The notes under the pieces: model-generated | Databases searched by the model: none | Told to the model about the DNA's origin: nothing | The model's input: only the letters and a program-made list of their open reading frames with translations | Position numbers and translations under genes: made by a program | In this document: one piece after another, positions 36,967-48,999 of the stretch | Layout of the letters: each line of letters starts with the position of its first letter | How positions within the stretch are numbered: the stretch's first letter is position 1 | Assembly (NCBI GenBank): GCA_026994225.1 | Contig: JALWRI010000100.1 | Coordinates: 1 to 64,000 of the forward strand | Direction of reading: 5' to 3' | Length of the DNA stretch: 64,000 nt | Source of the DNA: Gammaproteobacteria bacterium | GTDB lineage: Bacteria; Pseudomonadota; Gammaproteobacteria; GRL18

Positions 36967-36989
36967 CCCACCAACTATATCAATGTCTG

Positions 36990-37418
36990 CTATAAACTTT
37001 TTTTCTTACGTATTTTTTCAATTAATCTTAATTGTGCAATGGCTTCTGCTAATTCTGCCTTTACCGCAGCATAATTAATATCTCCTTGGTTTTTTTCCAA
37101 CTCTTCTTCTGCTCGTTTTTTTGCAGCCGCCGCTGCAGCGGCATCCAGATCTGCCGCACGATATGCAACATCCGCTAATATATTCACAATATGCGGTTGT
37201 ACTTCTAATATTCCCCCAGAAACATAATAACTCTCTTCTTTTTTCCCATCATTACTCACTACACGTACTTCTCCTGGAATAATATGAGTCAGTAATGCAG
37301 AATGACGTGGCATAATACCCAACTCACCTAATTCAGCAGGAGCAAAAATCATTTCGGCAACCCCTGAGTACATTTCACTTTCTGCACTCACTATATTGAC
37401 TTGCATTGTCATTGCCAT
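36990..37418 (-). CDS. atpC: ATP synthase F1 epsilon subunit
   Basis: Central-stalk subunit that couples F1 to the c-ring and inhibits hydrolysis. N-terminal beta-sandwich (MQVNIVSAESEMYSGVAEMIFAPAELGELGIMPRHSALLTHIIPGEVRV) and a C-terminal two-helix region rich in Ala, Glu and Lys (AAAAAAAKKRAEEELEKNQ). 142 residues. An AGG SD eight bases from the ATG at 37418 supports this start. Last gene of the atp operon. Confidence 0.95.
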   Translation of the reverse strand: MAMTMQVNIVSAESEMYSGVAEMIFAPAELGELGIMPRHSALLTHIIPGEVRVVSNDGKKEESYYVSGGILEVQPHIVNILADVAYRAADLDAAAAAAAKKRAEEELEKNQGDINYAAVKAELAEAIAQLRLIEKIRKKKSL

Positions 37419-37477
37419 GATAAATACCTACCTTAATATAGTATTTTAATTTTAAAATATCGAATGACGACTATCTA

Positions 37478-38860
<1,383 letters not shown>

Positions 38861-38934
38861 TTATTTACCTTCTTTATCAATTTATTCTTCACTGGATTAT
38901 TACTTATCAAAATGCACAGCAATGCTTCACTCAC

Positions 38935-39798
38935 TTATACTGCTGCTGCACCACCTACAATTTCAGACAATTCTTGTGTAATTGCAGCTTGTCTTGCTTT
39001 GTTATAAGCAAGCTCTAAACTATCAATCATATCCCCTGCATTATCAGTGGCACTTTTCATGGCAACCATCCGTGCAGATTGTTCACAAGCAATATTTTCT
39101 ACAATAGCTTGATACACTAATGATTCAATATAACGATTTAATAATTCCTCTACTAATTCCTTAGACTCTGATTCATAAATATAATCCCAATGTGCAGGCA
39201 TTTCATCTTTAGGATTACCAAATTTTAGAGGAAGTAACTGATATAATACAGGCTCTTGTGTCATCGTATTAACAAATTTATTATATACGATACACAACTT
39301 ATCTATTTTACCCTCTTTATAGTCACTTAATAATAATAAAACAGAATCAAGCACATCCATAATATAAGGTGTATCACCTAAACCTGTTACTTGGGTTACA
39401 ACATTTGCTTTAATACGGCCAAAAAATTGACTTGCTTTTTTACCAATACAACACACATCAATCTCTATCTCTTCTTGTTCCCAAGTATGCATTTGCCCGA
39501 TAACGGTTTTGAACAAATTAATATTCAGACCACCACACAAACCCCTATCACTTGAAACAACAATAATAGCCGCTTTGTTTACTTTTCTCGCTATCATATA
39601 AGGATGGCGGCATTCTGAACTAGCATGAGACAAATGACAAGCAACCTTTGAAATAATTTTTGCATAAGGGCGAGATGCCTGCATACGATCTTGAGCCTTA
39701 CGCATCTTACTAGCAGCAACCATTTCCATTGCTCGTGTAATTTTTTGCGTATTTTTAACACTGGAAATTTGGGTACGTATTTCTTTACCCGTTGCCAT
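38935..39798 (-). CDS. atpG: ATP synthase F1 gamma subunit
   Basis: Rotor shaft. Long N- and C-terminal coiled-coil helices (KEIRTQISSVKNTQKITRAMEMVAASKMRKAQDRM; ARMVAMKSATDNAGDMIDSLELAYNKARQAAITQELSEIVGGAAA) around a Rossmann-like core with VSSDRGLCGGLN. 287 residues. AGGAG upstream of the ATG at 39798. 77 bases from atpD, more than the E. coli spacing. Confidence 0.97.
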   Translation of the reverse strand: MATGKEIRTQISSVKNTQKITRAMEMVAASKMRKAQDRMQASRPYAKIISKVACHLSHASSECRHPYMIARKVNKAAIIVVSSDRGLCGGLNINLFKTVIGQMHTWEQEEIEIDVCCIGKKASQFFGRIKANVVTQVTGLGDTPYIMDVLDSVLLLLSDYKEGKIDKLCIVYNKFVNTMTQEPVLYQLLPLKFGNPKDEMPAHWDYIYESESKELVEELLNRYIESLVYQAIVENIACEQSARMVAMKSATDNAGDMIDSLELAYNKARQAAITQELSEIVGGAAAV

Positions 39799-39841
39799 AG
39801 ACCTTCTCCTTTAGAAGTACTATTGATTTAGTCAATAATAT

Positions 39842-41383
39842 TTACCATGTATTATTTGATTTAAAGGTTTCAATCGCTTTAGTTAATGCCGCATCTATTT
39901 CATTTGTTAACGTACATTCTTTATTGATAGTATCTATCAATTCTATTTCTTCCGTATGCATATAGGTTTGTAAAGATGCTTCAAATTCAACCACTTTATT
40001 TACCTCAATATCATCGAGGAAACCTTTATTTGCTGCAAATAATGAAATAGCCATAGCAGCAACACTCATAGGAGAATATTGTGCTTGTTTCATCAATTCG
40101 GTTACACGTTGTCCCCGTTCTAATTGCTTGCGGGTTGCATCATCCAAATCAGACGCAAATTGTGCAAAAGCCGCTAATTCACGGTATTGAGCTAAATCAA
40201 GACGCACTCCTCCCCCTAGTTTTTTAATAATTTTAGTTTGTGCTGCCCCTCCAACCCGAGAAACAGACAAACCTGCATGTATTGCGGGGCGAATACCTGC
40301 ATTAAAGAGATCACTATCCAAAAAGATTTGTCCATCTGTAATGGATATTACATTGGTTGGTACAAATGCTGATACATCTCCAGCTTGCGTTTCAATAATT
40401 GGCAACGCTGTTAAGGAACCCGTCTTACCTTTTACTTTACCTTTAGTAAAGGTTTTCACATATTCCTCATTAACCCGTGAGGCACGTTCTAGTAAGCGTG
40501 AATGCAAGTAAAAAACATCACCCGGATAGGCTTCCCGACCAGGAGGACGACGTAATAATAAAGAAACTTGACGATAAGCCCATGCCTGCTTCGTTAAATC
40601 GTCATAAATAATCAATGCATCTTCGCCACTATCACGAAAATATTCCCCCATAGTACATCCTGAATAGGGAGCAATATACTGCATTGCAGCAGCATCAGAT
40701 GCTGTTGCAGCAACAACAATAGTATGTTCCATTGCACCATGTTCTTCTAATTTTTGTACTACACTGGCAATAGAGGAGGCTTTTTGTCCCACAGCAACAT
40801 AGATACATTTTATCCCTGTACCTTTTTGATTGATAATTGCATCTACTGCAATTGCCGTTTTTCCGGTTTGTCTATCACCAATAATTAATTCCCGTTGCCC
40901 ACAACCAATAGGAACCATCGCATCAATTGCTTTTAAACCTATTTGTACGGGTTGATCAACCGATTTTCTTTCAATAACGCCAGGTGCAATTTTTTCAATT
41001 GGAGCAGTCTCTGTTGTTTCTATAGGTCCTTTTCCATCAACAGGTTCACCCAAAGAGTTCACCACTCGACCTAATAAGGCATTACCTATAGGGACTTCTA
41101 ATATATTCCCTGTACATTTAACGGTATCACCTTCAGAAATACCTTCATAATTTCCTAAAACAACCGCACCGATAGAGTCTCTTTCCAAATTCAATGCTAG
41201 ACCATAAATATCTCCAGGAAAAACCAACATTTCTCCGGACATCACATTCGCTACACCATGAATTTTAATAATTCCATCCGTTACGGCAACCACTGTCCCT
41301 TCCGTTGCAGATTCCAATTGAATATCAAATTTTTCGATACGTTGTTTAATTAAATCACTGATTTCTGATGGATTAAGTTGCAT
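39842..41383 (-). CDS. atpA: ATP synthase F1 alpha subunit
   Basis: Non-catalytic nucleotide-binding subunit. N-terminal [20 protein letters not shown], Walker [64 protein letters not shown], the alpha-signature [13 protein letters not shown]-like [21 protein letters not shown] and the helical tail. 513 residues, full length. The spacer to the preceding atpH is 145 bases, unusually large for an atp operon. Confidence 0.98.
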   Translation of the reverse strand: MQLNPSEISDLIKQRIEKFDIQLESATEGTVVAVTDGIIKIHGVANVMSGEMLVFPGDIYGLALNLERDSIGAVVLGNYEGISEGDTVKCTGNILEVPIGNALLGRVVNSLGEPVDGKGPIETTETAPIEKIAPGVIERKSVDQPVQIGLKAIDAMVPIGCGQRELIIGDRQTGKTAIAVDAIINQKGTGIKCIYVAVGQKASSIASVVQKLEEHGAMEHTIVVAATASDAAAMQYIAPYSGCTMGEYFRDSGEDALIIYDDLTKQAWAYRQVSLLLRRPPGREAYPGDVFYLHSRLLERASRVNEEYVKTFTKGKVKGKTGSLTALPIIETQAGDVSAFVPTNVISITDGQIFLDSDLFNAGIRPAIHAGLSVSRVGGAAQTKIIKKLGGGVRLDLAQYRELAAFAQFASDLDDATRKQLERGQRVTELMKQAQYSPMSVAAMAISLFAANKGFLDDIEVNKVVEFEASLQTYMHTEEIELIDTINKECTLTNEIDAALTKAIETFKSNNTW

Positions 41384-41528
41384 GTTATACCTGCTTTGCT
41401 ATATGCATACTATTTTGTATCTGATTATGTTTAAAATATGTATAACCATATTCTGATTACTTTACCCTATTTTAAACGTCGAAAGTTACTGAAATAAAGG
41501 GGTACCTATGATTGTCAGTTATTCCATA

Positions 41529-42080
41529 TTAATATCGTATAAGTTTTGACATTTTATTCATTTGTCCCACTGCTGAACCATCAATCACTGTATCTCCAGC
41601 TCGAATAATAACTCCAGCAATAAGACTTTCATCAATATGAGAAGCTAACGACACACTACATTCAAAACGCTTTTCTAAGGCTGTAATCATTGCTACTTGT
41701 TGTGCTTCAGTTAAAGGATATGGCGTATCAACTACCACATCAATCGTTTTCTGTGCATCAATTTTAAGTGCTTCAAATATTTCTGAAATTTCAGGTAATA
41801 ATGCCAAGCGTTTATTCTCTAGCAGTAAATGAATAAAATTCGTTTCTTCTGTTTTAAAATCCCGTTGTATTTTTTGCACTGATACGCTATTTATTATTTC
41901 CAACAACGCATCATTATTTACATCAGGACGAGAAAGCATTGCTGCCATATTATCATCAGATAATATCGCAGCTAATACAGACAAAATATCTGACCACTGT
42001 GTTAATGTATCCTGCTGCTTCGCATGTGAAAATACAGCCTGAGCATAAGGTCGTGCCAATGTAGTATTTTCAGCCATCAT
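41529..42080 (-). CDS. atpH: ATP synthase F1 delta subunit
   Basis: Peripheral-stalk cap linking alpha3beta3 to subunit b. N-terminal ARPYAQAVFSHAKQ, the C-terminal ASHIDESLIAGVIIRAGDTVIDGSAVGQMNKMSKLI. 183 residues. Two adjacent ATGs (42080, 42077) share one AGG SD; the first is used. 48 bases after atpF. Confidence 0.95.
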   Translation of the reverse strand: MMAENTTLARPYAQAVFSHAKQQDTLTQWSDILSVLAAILSDDNMAAMLSRPDVNNDALLEIINSVSVQKIQRDFKTEETNFIHLLLENKRLALLPEISEIFEALKIDAQKTIDVVVDTPYPLTEAQQVAMITALEKRFECSVSLASHIDESLIAGVIIRAGDTVIDGSAVGQMNKMSKLIRY

Positions 42081-42128
42081 TCACACCTGTTCCCTATTAT
42101 TAACACCATACTCAATCTAGACCTTAAC

Positions 42129-42599
42129 TTAAATCTGTGCAATCGTTTCATTTAGTATCTCTGCATGAATATCTGCATTAATTTCTTTTTGCAGAATTTT
42201 TTCTGCAGCACTAATGGCTAATGTCGCAACATGTTGCCGCAGTTCTTCCTTAGCTCGATTTACTTCCTGATCAATCGACGCGTTTGCTGCATGTAATAAG
42301 CGTTCATTTTCTGCTTTAGCATCTCGCTTAGCTTCTTCAATAATCTCATTACTACGTCTTTGCGCTCTTGCGATGACATCATTAGCTTCTTGCTTGGCAA
42401 CTTGCAAAATTTCTATTGCTTTTTTTTCAGCTAACTCTTTCTCATGTAAACCTCGTTCGCTTGCAGCCAAACCATCGGCAATACGCTTTTTACGTTCTTC
42501 CATCATATTGGTTAACGGTTCCCAAAGAAACCGATTAATAAACCATATTAAAAATACAAAGGTGAGTATTTGTCCAAATAACGTTGCCGTAATATTCAC
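42129..42599 (-). CDS. atpF: ATP synthase F0 b subunit
   Basis: Peripheral-stalk dimeric subunit: one N-terminal membrane helix (ATLFGQILTFVFLIWFINRFLWEPL) followed by a long charged coiled-coil. 156 residues as in E. coli. Start is a GTG at 42599 with AGGAG eight bases upstream; this gives the usual MNITATLFGQ N-terminus. Confidence 0.96.
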   Translation of the reverse strand: MNITATLFGQILTFVFLIWFINRFLWEPLTNMMEERKKRIADGLAASERGLHEKELAEKKAIEILQVAKQEANDVIARAQRRSNEIIEEAKRDAKAENERLLHAANASIDQEVNRAKEELRQHVATLAISAAEKILQKEINADIHAEILNETIAQI

Positions 42600-42656
42600 A
42601 GCTTAATCTCCTAAGGTTTAGAACAATAGCTTAGTTCACCTATGACTAAACCCATC

Positions 42657-42932
42657 TTAACTACCTGTTAAAGCCCCTATAAAAGGATTAGCAAAAACAA
42701 ACCACATCGCCATACCGAGTACAATCATAGGAAAGGCCTCCATTAACCCCCCCGTAAATAACATTTGCCCCATTAACTGTGGTCGCATCTCAGGTTGTCG
42801 GGTGATACCTTCAAGAAATTTGGAACAAATCATTCCCCAACCTAATGCAGAACCTAAACCGGCCGCTGCCAAAATAATACCCACACTTATTGCTGTGGAA
42901 GCATAAATAGTAGCAAGTATGCTAGCATCCAT
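42657..42932 (-). CDS. atpE: ATP synthase F0 c subunit
   Basis: Proteolipid ring subunit: two membrane helices joined by the polar loop RQPEMR. The proton-carrying acidic residue is Glu in FTGGLMEAFPMIVLGMAMW, and no sodium-binding Gln/Ser/Thr set is evident, so a proton-driven enzyme is expected. 91 residues. AGGAG SD six bases from the ATG at 42932. Confidence 0.97.
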   Translation of the reverse strand: MDASILATIYASTAISVGIILAAAGLGSALGWGMICSKFLEGITRQPEMRPQLMGQMLFTGGLMEAFPMIVLGMAMWFVFANPFIGALTGS

Positions 42933-42960
42933 TATTTTCTCCTAGGGTTATTAAAATAAA

Positions 42961-43794
<834 letters not shown>

Positions 43795-43891
43795 TCAATT
43801 ATATTTAATTTTTAGTCTATTATATATCTATTTTTATCCATAATGTTACTATAAAAAGCGATTTACTTTTATTACCAGCAATATCATATTT

Positions 43892-44281
43892 TTACTCTTT
43901 AATAGATAGTTTTGTATCAACCTGATTAAATAAAAAAGCTATTTGAGCTACCGCAAATGCCATTAAAAGTGCTATTGGAGATAAATTTAAAACCCCCAGT
44001 CCTAAAGCCATCAATAATAAAGTAAGAGAAAATTTTAACATTGCACCACTGTAAATTGCTTTGTATCCCTCTTCTTTATTTTTTACACTCCCTGCTTTTT
44101 TAATGCCCCTGGCACTTATCCAAGTACCTACTACCGCTATCAAACCACCAAATAACGCAGACTGAAAACCTACATTACCAGATTGAAATAAATATCCCAT
44201 TGCGACCAAAAAAGTAAAAACTAATTGTAACGATATTAAACGCAGTGCGGTTCTATATAAAACTTGCGCTGCAACACTCAT
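43892..44281 (-). CDS. atpI: ATP synthase assembly protein I
   Basis: Small four-helix membrane protein thought to aid c-ring assembly. Hydrophobic segments at LISLQLVFTFLVAMGYLF, SALFGGLIAVVGTWIS, FSLTLLLMALGLGVL and ALLMAFAVAQIAFLFN. About 129 residues. The ATG at 44281 has AGGTG eight bases upstream; a GTG at 44290 would add three residues. First gene of the atp operon; 115-base gap before atpB. Confidence 0.9.
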   Translation of the reverse strand: MSVAAQVLYRTALRLISLQLVFTFLVAMGYLFQSGNVGFQSALFGGLIAVVGTWISARGIKKAGSVKNKEEGYKAIYSGAMLKFSLTLLLMALGLGVLNLSPIALLMAFAVAQIAFLFNQVDTKLSIKE

Positions 44282-44324
44282 GTAAAACACACCTGTTTTA
44301 ATACAACTAAATCAAAGAGCCGCA

Positions 44325-44353
44325 ATTATAGTTTTTTTACATCAACAAAGCAA
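44325..44353 (-). promoter_or_regulatory. Sigma-70 promoter of the atp operon
   Basis: On the minus strand TTGCTT (44353-44348), a 17-base spacer and TATAAT (44330-44325). This is a perfect -10 with a 4/6 -35, about 45 bases before the atpI start. It lies just past the parB stop (44360), so atp expression need not depend on parAB. Confidence 0.7.
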
Positions 44354-44359
44354 TCATAG

Positions 44360-45244
44360 TTATTTAATATGCGCTAAAATACCCTCTAACTCGTCTACTG
44401 TATTATAATGAATGACTAATTTACCTTTTCCTTGCTTACTGTGTTGAAATACTACTTTAGCACCTAATTTTCCAGATAGATCGGTCTCTAAATTTTGAAT
44501 ATCTGGATCAGTATGTGCCGCTTCTTTTTTCTGCGGCGGATTCATTATTTGTCTGACTAAACTTTCTGTTTGCCTTACTGATAATTCTTTAGCAACCACT
44601 TGTTCTGCAATATTGATCTGGGTATCATGGTCAAGGGAGAGTAATGCCCTGGCATGTCCCATATCTAAATCTCCATTTTCCAGTAATTGTTTGGTATGTG
44701 AATTTAAATCTAATAAGCGCAATAAATTACATACGGCTGATGTAGATCGCCCAACTGCTCTACCTATTTCTGCATGGGTCATGCCAAACTCTTTTACCAA
44801 ACGTTTCAATGCGGTTGCTTCTTCTATGGCATTTAATTCTTCACGTTGAATGTTTTCAATTAAGGCAATAGCAATCGCTGTTTTTTCTGCTACCTGTTTT
44901 ACCATTGCTGGAATATCGTGTAACCCTGCCATTTGTGCAGCACGCCAACGTCTTTCTCCAGCAATAATTTCGTAACGCCCATTATTTAAAGGACGTAATA
45001 CGATAGGTTGAATAACCCCCTGAGCACGAATAGAATTGGCTAAATCTTCAAGCGCATCCTGATGCATATCAATTCTAGGTTGATGTGATCCAGTTTCAAT
45101 CAAATCAATAGGGATATGTTTTAATTCTGCATTTTCTGGTGAGGCATCTGTTATTTCCTCATTAGTTGCTCCGTCTTGATTTATCTGAGCATTTCCCAGT
45201 AAAGCATCCAACCCCCGACCCAAGCCCCGTTTTTTCAGTGCCAT
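44360..45244 (-). CDS. parB: Chromosome partitioning protein ParB
   Basis: CTP-dependent DNA clamp that loads at parS and is handled by ParA. N-terminal KKRGLGRGLDALLG, the ENIQREELNAIEEA and GERRWRAAQMAGL boxes of the ParB/sulfiredoxin CTPase domain, helix-turn-helix MTHAEIGRAVGRSTSAVCNLLRLL, and a C-terminal dimerisation domain. 294 residues. GGAG SD eight bases from the ATG at 45244. 20 bases after parA. No exact 16-bp parS site was noticed in the window. Confidence 0.97.
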   Translation of the reverse strand: MALKKRGLGRGLDALLGNAQINQDGATNEEITDASPENAELKHIPIDLIETGSHQPRIDMHQDALEDLANSIRAQGVIQPIVLRPLNNGRYEIIAGERRWRAAQMAGLHDIPAMVKQVAEKTAIAIALIENIQREELNAIEEATALKRLVKEFGMTHAEIGRAVGRSTSAVCNLLRLLDLNSHTKQLLENGDLDMGHARALLSLDHDTQINIAEQVVAKELSVRQTESLVRQIMNPPQKKEAAHTDPDIQNLETDLSGKLGAKVVFQHSKQGKGKLVIHYNTVDELEGILAHIK

Positions 45245-45264
45245 ATATTTTACTCCAGTTCGTA

Positions 45265-46077
45265 TTATATACTTGTTGCGAGTTCTTTATCTGAATCCGT
45301 GTCAATATAATGTGTTTCTGCATTACGTAACATTTCCCCTGCAAGAGCCAAATATGATTTAGCTCCCTTAGAATTTTTATCATAATTTAATACTGGAACA
45401 CCATAACTGGGTGCTTCCGCTAAACGTACATTACGGGGAATTACTGTCCGATAGACCTTATCTTTAAAATGTTCACATAACTGAGCAGACACTTCATTTG
45501 CTAAGCGACTACGTGAATCAAACATAGTGCGTAAAATACCTTCCATACGTAAGTTGGAATTAAATCTTTGACGAATACGCTCTATGGTATCCATTAAAGC
45601 GGTTAATCCTTCTAGTGCATAGTATTCACATTGCATAGGAATCATTACTGCATCGGCTGCAACCATGGCATTAATTGTTATCATGCTCAATGACGGCGGA
45701 CAGTCTATAAGAATATAATCATATTCCATTAATATTTTATTTAACGCTTTTTGTAATTGTCTTTCCGCTTGTGGTCGGCGAATTAATTCTACTTCTGCTG
45801 CGGTCAGATCAGTATTAGTTGGGATGACATCATAATGAATATTAGGATTAGACACTCGTACATTGGTAATGCTTGCATTACCATTTAATACATCATAACT
45901 AGACAAGTTTAAATCGTACTTATCAATACCACTACCTGTTGTGGCATTACCTTGAGGATCTAAATCTACTAATAAGACTCGCCGTTTCGTAATACTAAGG
46001 GAGGCAGCTAAATTAATACTCGTAGTCGTTTTCCCTACCCCTCCTTTTTGATTTGCAATCGCTATCGTCTTTCCCAT
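45265..46077 (-). CDS. parA: Chromosome partitioning ATPase ParA (Soj)
   Basis: Deviant Walker A ATPase: MGKTIAIANQKGGVGKTTTSINLAASL with the extra lysine, VLLVDLDPQGNATTG, YDYILIDCPPSLSMIT, and MQCEYYALEGLTALMDTI. 270 residues from the ATG at 46077, which matches ParA/Soj N-termini; upstream in-frame codons add an unrelated sequence that overlaps rsmG. Weak SD, 31 bases after rsmG, suggesting coupling. Confidence 0.97.
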   Translation of the reverse strand: MGKTIAIANQKGGVGKTTTSINLAASLSITKRRVLLVDLDPQGNATTGSGIDKYDLNLSSYDVLNGNASITNVRVSNPNIHYDVIPTNTDLTAAEVELIRRPQAERQLQKALNKILMEYDYILIDCPPSLSMITINAMVAADAVMIPMQCEYYALEGLTALMDTIERIRQRFNSNLRMEGILRTMFDSRSRLANEVSAQLCEHFKDKVYRTVIPRNVRLAEAPSYGVPVLNYDKNSKGAKSYLALAGEMLRNAETHYIDTDSDKELATSI

Positions 46078-46108
46078 ATAAATACCATTAAATCGAGTTT
46101 TCTCATTT

Positions 46109-46735
46109 TCACTCCAACCAATGTAACTGCAATAGATAACGTTCTGCAGATAACCCCGGAATATGTAAACGTGTTTCTGCCATAATGCCAACCTGAGGCG
46201 GTAAAAGAGCTATTTCAGCTTCTGGATAACGTCCTTTCATCGCTAAAATTATACCCTGAGTAGATATTAAATGTGTACACAAAGACCACATTTTGTCCAA
46301 AGAAGCAAATGCTCTCGTTACTACTATATCAAATTTTTTATCCTTAGAGGGGAAAAATTTTTCTACCCGATTTTGTACTACCACAATGTTTTTTAATGGT
46401 AAGGTTATAATAACTTGTTGAATAAATTGTATTTTCTTTGCTCTACTATCTAATAAGGTAAACTGTTTTTCTGGATATAAAATAGCTAAAGGAATACCTG
46501 GCAGACCTGCCCCTGTTCCCACATCAATAATATTGTCTCCTGTTATGGCAAAAGCTATCGCTAAACTATCTAAAAGATGGTGAATAAGCATCTCTTTTCT
46601 ATCCGTAATAGCTGTTAAATTAACCACCTTATTCCATTTTTCCAGTAATAAAATATATTGCCACAAGAGTTCGCCCTGTTCTTCTGTCAAAGCAATGCCT
46701 AATGCTTCACACCCTGTTTTTAGTAACTGCTGCAT
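46109..46735 (-). CDS. rsmG: 16S rRNA (guanine527-N7) methyltransferase
   Basis: SAM-dependent methyltransferase for 16S rRNA G527. Motifs: WNKVVNLTAITDRKEMLIHHLLDSLA, NIIDVGTGAGLPGIPLAILYP (SAM motif I), LLDSRAKKIQFIQQV, and DIVVTRAFASLDKMWSLCTHLI. 208 residues. AGGGAA SD before the ATG at 46735. In the conserved order mnmG-rsmG-parA-parB. Confidence 0.96.
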   Translation of the reverse strand: MQQLLKTGCEALGIALTEEQGELLWQYILLLEKWNKVVNLTAITDRKEMLIHHLLDSLAIAFAITGDNIIDVGTGAGLPGIPLAILYPEKQFTLLDSRAKKIQFIQQVIITLPLKNIVVVQNRVEKFFPSKDKKFDIVVTRAFASLDKMWSLCTHLISTQGIILAMKGRYPEAEIALLPPQVGIMAETRLHIPGLSAERYLLQLHWLE

Positions 46736-46783
46736 AAAAAATTCCCTTCAGTTTCATGGTATTTTATGCTACATTCATAGACC

Positions 46784-46808
46784 AAAACTATCACTAACAG
46801 ATAGTTTT
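46784..46808. promoter_or_regulatory. Hairpin between mnmG and rsmG
   Basis: Perfect 9-bp stem AAAACTATC / GATAGTTTT with a 7-base loop. T-rich on both sides; on the minus strand it could be a weak terminator or attenuator between mnmG and rsmG. Confidence 0.45.
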
Positions 46809-46848
46809 TTGCTTTATTAGAGCGAAAAAAGTGTATCATTTATATATT

Positions 46849-48717
46849 TTAACCCTCCGATGTTTTTTTTATATGCACTAAAATCAATGAAATGGCTGCA
46901 GGAGTTATCCCGGGAATACGACTTGCTTGTCCAACTGTAGTCGGTTTTACTGCCAATAATTTTTCTCGTACTTCAACAGATAAGCTCTTGATTTCTTGAT
47001 AATCTAAATGTGCTGGTATACGCTTCATTTCATTTTTTTGTTGCTTCTCAATTTCGGCTAATTGCCGTTTTATATACCCTTCATACTTGGTTTGAATTTC
47101 AACCTGCTCTGCAATATCTTTTGCTACCTGAGATGATGCCGGATCTAATTGCTGTAAATGTTGATAATTTATTTCTGGACGACGTAATAAATCGGCTAAA
47201 GCCACCGCTTTATTTAATGTTTTCCCCCCCATAGATATGAAACTATCTTGATCTATTTTATCTGGATATAGCCAAGTACTTTGTAAACGTTGTTTTTCTA
47301 CTTCTATCTGTTGTTTTTTTTCCGCAAAATGTTGCCAACGTTTAGCATCCACAAGCCCTAATTTCCATCCTATCTCGGTTAGACGTAAATCTGCATTATC
47401 TTCACGTAATAATAATCGATATTCTGCTCGACTGGTAAACATACGATATGGTTCTGCTGTTCCTCTTGTTACCAAATCATCAATCAATACACCGATATAG
47501 GCCTGATCTCTACGTGGATACCATGACTCTTTTTCTTGTACTTGTAAGCTCGCATTTAAACCTGCTATCAACCCCTGAGCAGCAGCTTCTTCATATCCTG
47601 TTGTACCATTAATTTGTCCTGCAAAAAATAACCCCTTTAAACACTTAGTTTCTAATGTAAAATGCAAATCTCGGGGATCAAAATAATCATATTCGATAGC
47701 ATAACCGGGACGTAAAATATGTGCATTTTCCAATCCCTTAATTGAATGAATAAACTGATACTGTACATCAAAAGGTAAGCTGGTAGATATGCCATTGGGG
47801 TAAACTTCATGCGTATTTAAACCCTCTGGCTCAATAAATATTTGATGTGAGGATTTATCTGAAAAACGATGAATTTTATCTTCTATAGAAGGACAATAAC
47901 GAGGTCCTACCCCATCAATAACCCCTGTATACATGGGGGAACGATCTAGACCTTGACGAATAATATCATGTGTTTGGATATTAGTATGAGTAATATAACA
48001 TGCTATTTGCTGTGGATGTTCATTAGCATTTCCTAAAAATGAAAAAACCGGAACAGGGTTATCACCAGGTTGCTTCTGCATGACCGAATAATCAATACTA
48101 CGTCCATCAATACGAGGAGGCGTACCCGTTTTTAAGCGTTCAACACGCAATGCTAACGTGCGTAATTTAGCTGATAAGGCATTAGATGGTGGATCACCTG
48201 CTCGACCACCTTGATAATTTTCTAAACCAATATGAATACGTCCAGACAAAAATGTCCCTACTGTTAAGACTACTGTCTTTGCCTGAAAATTAACCCCCAT
48301 CTCAGTCACTACACCAGTAACCCGCTCACCTTCAAATAATAAATCTGTAACCGCTTGTTGAAATAATTGTAAATTTTCCTGATTTTCCAAATAATGACGA
48401 ATTACTTGCTTGTATAATACTCTATCTGCCTGCGCTCGGGTTGCACGTACTGCAGGCCCTTTACTCGCATTGAGACGGCGAAACTGGATACCTGCACGAT
48501 CAATCGCTTGTCCCATAATCCCCCCTAGTGCATCAATTTCTTTAACTAAATGCCCTTTTCCAATACCACCAATAGCGGGATTACAACTCATTTGCCCTAA
48601 TGTTTCAATATTATGTGTTAATAATAGTGTTTTACAGCCCATCCGTGCTGCAGCAAGCGCTGCTTCGGTACCCGCATGTCCTCCTCCCACTATAATGACA
48701 TCATATATTGTAAACAT
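46849..48717 (-). CDS. mnmG: tRNA uridine-5-carboxymethylaminomethyl modification enzyme MnmG
   Basis: FAD-dependent subunit that, with MnmE, modifies U34 of tRNAs. N-terminal dinucleotide fold [109 protein letters not shown] and [21 protein letters not shown]. 622 residues, full. AAGGA SD before the ATG at 48717. Confidence 0.97.
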   Translation of the reverse strand: MFTIYDVIIVGGGHAGTEAALAAARMGCKTLLLTHNIETLGQMSCNPAIGGIGKGHLVKEIDALGGIMGQAIDRAGIQFRRLNASKGPAVRATRAQADRVLYKQVIRHYLENQENLQLFQQAVTDLLFEGERVTGVVTEMGVNFQAKTVVLTVGTFLSGRIHIGLENYQGGRAGDPPSNALSAKLRTLALRVERLKTGTPPRIDGRSIDYSVMQKQPGDNPVPVFSFLGNANEHPQQIACYITHTNIQTHDIIRQGLDRSPMYTGVIDGVGPRYCPSIEDKIHRFSDKSSHQIFIEPEGLNTHEVYPNGISTSLPFDVQYQFIHSIKGLENAHILRPGYAIEYDYFDPRDLHFTLETKCLKGLFFAGQINGTTGYEEAAAQGLIAGLNASLQVQEKESWYPRRDQAYIGVLIDDLVTRGTAEPYRMFTSRAEYRLLLREDNADLRLTEIGWKLGLVDAKRWQHFAEKKQQIEVEKQRLQSTWLYPDKIDQDSFISMGGKTLNKAVALADLLRRPEINYQHLQQLDPASSQVAKDIAEQVEIQTKYEGYIKRQLAEIEKQQKNEMKRIPAHLDYQEIKSLSVEVREKLLAVKPTTVGQASRIPGITPAAISLILVHIKKTSEG

Positions 48718-48999
48718 AGTACCATTTCCTTCACGTTGGTAAACTTAAATGCATCTCTATTCTAAACTGCTTTGCTGATGGTTAGCAATTGTTACTCATC
48801 TTCTTTTATTTATCTAAAAATTTCTTGGAATAAGACAGCATAATACCCCCGTCCTGTGGTCGTCAATCAGCAGCATTGCTTTTTCTTTTTGTCATGTTAC
48901 AATCTTTTAAGTCTGTTCAGTGATGTATCCAGCGTAAATAATATCTGTAGCAAAATACAATATTACCCCCTTTGACCAGTAAAATACCAAGGTACTGTT
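48718..48999. other. Divergent spacer mnmG / moxR, no recognisable oriC
   Basis: mnmG usually lies near the replication origin, so this 282-base spacer was read for DnaA boxes (TTATCCACA or complement). None was found, and no AT-rich 13-mer array. It probably only carries two divergent promoters. The origin must be elsewhere. Confidence 0.5.

Noticed and set aside
44360-46077. parS site near parAB
   Set aside because: No exact match to the 16-bp palindromic parS consensus was seen in this region.
46078-46191. N-terminal extension of ParA
   Set aside because: The added residues are unrelated to ParA and overlap the rsmG coding region; the ATG at 46077 matches the family.
48718-48999. Replication origin next to mnmG
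   Set aside because: No DnaA boxes or AT-rich unwinding element could be found in the spacer.
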